From: Adenophora triphylla var. japonica
Taxonomy: Eukaryota > Streptophyta > Magnoliopsida > Asterales > Campanulaceae
DNA length: 64,000 nt
Assembly: GCA_022495995.1 (NCBI GenBank)
Contig: JAFEMH010002493.1
Location: forward strand, 273,428-337,427
Reading direction: 5' to 3'
The notes under the pieces are model-generated. The model saw only the letters and a program-made list of their open reading frames with translations, was not told the DNA's origin and ran no database searches. Shown here piece after piece: positions 61,465 to 64,000 of the stretch (the stretch's first letter is position 1; every line of letters starts with the position of its first letter). The translations under genes and the position numbers were made by a program.

Positions 61465-62095
61465 GGAGTCGCCACGTCATTTTTGTTTTAAGGGCCAAAA
61501 CATTGAAAAATGCCCGAGATTAGAAATTTGGGTTCGGAGGTCACGTTACACGCCGGGAAGGACGTTAGTGTGCACCCGGAATGCCTCGTGAAACGAGTCT
61601 TCCAAGCTAAAAACCATTTGTTTGTGTGTGTGTGTGACTTTGGCCAAAATAAGTTGAAACTGAGGAAAGTAAAAATTGGGAACTCTTTATTAGACTTTGG
61701 ACAGATCCCATGATTTTTGGTGTGATTTTTGGGTTGAGTTTTGGTACTCAGAAGATTTTTGGAAGTTGAAAACCATTTCTGCCAGAATGAAAAAGGCAGT
61801 AGACACTTGATTTTGAAATGGACTTTAGGGCTTGAAAACTCCAGAATATGGGAAAAGTCCGAGAATGAAAAATGTTCAAAACACCTTAAATAAGGTTTCT
61901 GTAAAAGAACTTTTCATTTTGGAGAAGATTTGAGGACCCAAAATCTTCTGGAAATCTCAGATATGAGATCTGGACTCCCAGAGACTGGTGATCTGACCTT
62001 CAAAAGAAAATTTTAAAAGTAGATTTTTACTAACGCAAAAAATAAAATAAAAATATGTCTGGAAAGCTATGGATGTTGACTACAAAAAGTGTTTG
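61465..62095 (-). repeat. Ogre-type LTR end, minus strand, copy B
   Basis: Inverse primer site GGAGTCGCCA at 61465-61474, then GGGTTCGGAGGTCACGTTAC (61529), GCCTCGTGAAACGAGTCTTC (61582) and a (GT)n run (61621). LTR-like AT-rich sequence continues to about 62095. Coding frames absent. Confidence 0.62.
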
Positions 62096-62716
62096 TTAGC
62101 ACCAAAATAAATAAAAAATTCTAAGGCTTCTCCTTCGAGGATTCAAAGCTGTTCGTTCGGCATCGGCATCAAGGTGGTAGTGATGGTGACACTGCTCGGT
62201 TTGAGCATTGATTTGAGCCTCCTCATCAATGGGCGCCTCATCATTGATCCCTTCATCATCCATTTCCATATCATCCTCGATCCTTTCGATCAAGCATTGA
62301 GGTTATCGGGATCGACGGACGGAGGAACCCAAGCTTCTACTGCCTGCTCGAGCATCCATCCAGGCTATCACATCAAGTTATATTCAAAATAAGGAACGAG
62401 GTATTGAAGAGCCCTAGGCCCTTCATCGTACCCGTCGACATACAAGCGAGCAATGACATTCAAATCAAGACCGTGGGAGGTGTCCACCATGGGCGACGGG
62501 CCAAGTGCGGTAGCCGTCCACGGAACATAGTGGTTGTTTGGTCATTGACGGCATCTTTGAGGCCGAGCTAGCCTTGAATCGAGCAACGGCCTCCTCTTTC
62601 TGGGAATATGTGGTGATGCCCAAGATCGCGACGTATTTTTGTGTTTAGAACCGCTTTCTCATGTAAGGGGTCACCGCCTCTAGCGGTTTGAAGACATCCG
62701 GTTTAAATTGAAAAAC
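62096..62716 (-). pseudogene. Degenerate minus-strand ORF next to Ogre-type primer site
   Basis: Minus-strand sequence between LTR C and LTR B has protein-like pieces in changing frames: EEAVARFKASSASKM near 62590, DGYDEGPRALQYLVPYF near 62420 and AWVPPSVDPDNLNA near 62330, then an acidic tail (MEMDDEGINDEAPIDEE, 62232-62282). The last two resemble parts of the antisense frame at 41003-41410 (ERFKASD, EPWVAPAVEPRNLN). Position after the primer site fits the extra ORF1 of Ogre elements. Function unknown. Confidence 0.45.
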
Positions 62717-64000
62717 GGAGTCGCCATATACCATTTTGATTTCCTTAAAAAATTTGAAAAAAGGATTTGGGTCGAGAGGTTAAGTTACCCCTTGGGAAGA
62801 ACGGATCGATGTTCACCCAAGGAGCCTTGCGAAGCAAGTCTTCCAAGATCCAACTTTCATACTTGCCTTTTGTGCTTTCGTGTGTGGGATGTGTTTTGAT
62901 GAAAGGGGGTGTGCCAAGTGGTCTTCCGGACGTATAAACCATGAGTTGGTTATCGCTCGGGGATTCCTTGGATTTATTGATATGTTCGGGACTTTGAACC
63001 CGTGCTCATCTTGGACTTACGACCATCATTATGAGACCTTGGGTCACGTGTGATCGGTATAGGGATGCCTCTTTTATAGTCCAAGGATGAGACTCTTTAG
63101 AAAGGAAGGACCTTTGCCCATCAATCCTACATCTTGAGACGATTTGAGCCTTGTCGGGACATTTATGCTCGTCTCAAGTGATGATCGGAGATGTAGGGGC
63201 TCAAGTTCATCCTTTTCTAAAGGGATTTCCGACTATGGCTCTTTATGTGAAGGAAATGATGTAAAGATAGGACCTTTACACCATTACACCCCAAGAGATG
63301 CTTCAAGTACCAAAGGGACTAAGGGGAGGGGTATAAAGATTGGATCTTTATACTCATCCTATGCCTTTTTGTGCCTTAAAAAGGTTACTAGGCAATCCTT
63401 GGAGAGTGATCAATCATGAGGGATATGGGAATGCATTTTAAAGTAAAAATGACATTTTATGCTAACATATGTAATGAACATGATGCAAGCTAGGACTAGG
63501 AATGTAAAGGGAGGACCTTTATGGCTTTCCTATGTCCTTTAAGAACCATTTAGGTGGACAATCCTTGGAAGCAAGGTCTATGGGAAGGGGGATGACATAA
63601 TGATCATAAAGATGATATTTTTAATGTAAAAGATGACATTTTTAATGGAAAGATGACATTTTTAATGGAAAAGATGACACTTTATATGGAAAAGATGACA
63701 TTTTCACATCATCATGTGAGAGATCCACCCTAAAAAAAGCCATTTATGATCTTATTGTTCATCCTTGGGATGGATCCTCCATGAATCCCATGTGATAGGG
63801 AATGGGGTATGATGATCTACATGGATAAAGACTTGATTTTTATAACAAATCAAATATAAAGCAAGTAAATGGCAATAATAATATCAAGGAGCAATATAAC
63901 AAGTATGACAAGTATATTTTGAAGAGAAGAGGAGGAGAGGTTACGATGGTGGTGTTCCTCTATCTCCCTTGAAAGTTTCCTAAGGAAGGAGCAACTTTGG
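62717..64000 (-). repeat. Ogre-type LTR, minus strand, copy C (runs off window)
   Basis: Inverse primer site GGAGTCGCCA at 62717-62726; terminal block with GAGAGGTTAAGTTACCCC (62777) and GCCTTGCGAAGCAAGTCTTC (62824). The LTR continues to the window end; 63385-64000 is the inverse of 60840-61437. It holds short repeats of AAAAGATGACATTTTTAATG (63610-63710). Confidence 0.72.

Overview
This window looks like nuclear DNA of a flowering plant, most likely a eudicot. It carries Arabidopsis-type telomere repeats (TTTAGGG), retrotransposon lineages known only from plants, Stowaway, hAT, CACTA and Harbinger DNA elements, and very long (TA)n and (CT)n microsatellites. I see no complete host gene. It reads as intergenic, probably pericentromeric, heterochromatin made of layered insertions. 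Host material is limited to two gene scraps: exon 1 of a polyol/sugar transporter (10186-10333, minus) and a possible orphan last exon (51332-51455, minus).

Layout. 1-6027: five directly repeated LTRs alternating with four copies of one deletion-derivative internal region, each with an initiator-Met primer site and a broken gag/pol remnant. 6028-9903: degenerate telomere-like sequence, (TA)n, three Stowaway MITEs, a hAT MITE with a perfect 8-bp target duplication inside 158-bp tandem repeats, and a Helitron-like end. 10186-14517: transporter exon, CACTA transposase N-terminus, a 1.7-kb hAT element with a spliced-looking passenger, a 58-bp perfect palindrome and a CACTA subterminal region. 14518-29690: a minus-strand Athila-like remnant split by a complete Ty1/copia element (15134-27605, duplication AAAGG). 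That copia element contains a Stowaway MITE and a 4-kb CACTA element (21131-25105, duplication TTA) loaded with CCCTATA-type and telomeric repeats. 30968-36560: a complete, very young minus-strand Ty3/gypsy chromovirus-like element with near-identical LTRs, duplication TATAA, and coding sequence that runs into its 3' LTR. 38969-39775: minus-strand copia-type LTR holding a 380-bp palindrome. 40226-43353: the 3' end of a Tat-clade Ty3 element (integrase tail, 39-bp tandem repeats, then an antisense reading frame). 43716-45904: Harbinger-type foldback element with a nested hAT MITE. 46039-49625: two adjacent Stowaway MITEs and CACTA remnants. 50876-51284: a SINE, apparently dimeric, with a 19-bp duplication. 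51.6-59.7 kb: Ogre-type LTR end and a decayed Tat gag-pro-RT-RNaseH-archaeal-type RNaseH-integrase pseudogene. 59.7-64.0 kb: three more Ogre-like LTR ends on the minus strand and a large inverted LTR pair.

Nothing forms a cellular pathway. The genes present are the parts of retrotransposons (capsid-like Gag, protease, reverse transcriptase, RNase H, integrase) and of cut-and-paste transposons. Only the Ty3 element at 30968-36560 is close to intact, with one frameshift. Nesting gives relative ages: the Athila remnant is older than the copia element, which is older than its CACTA insertion. All motif calls were made by eye; lineage names are inferences from motifs and architecture.
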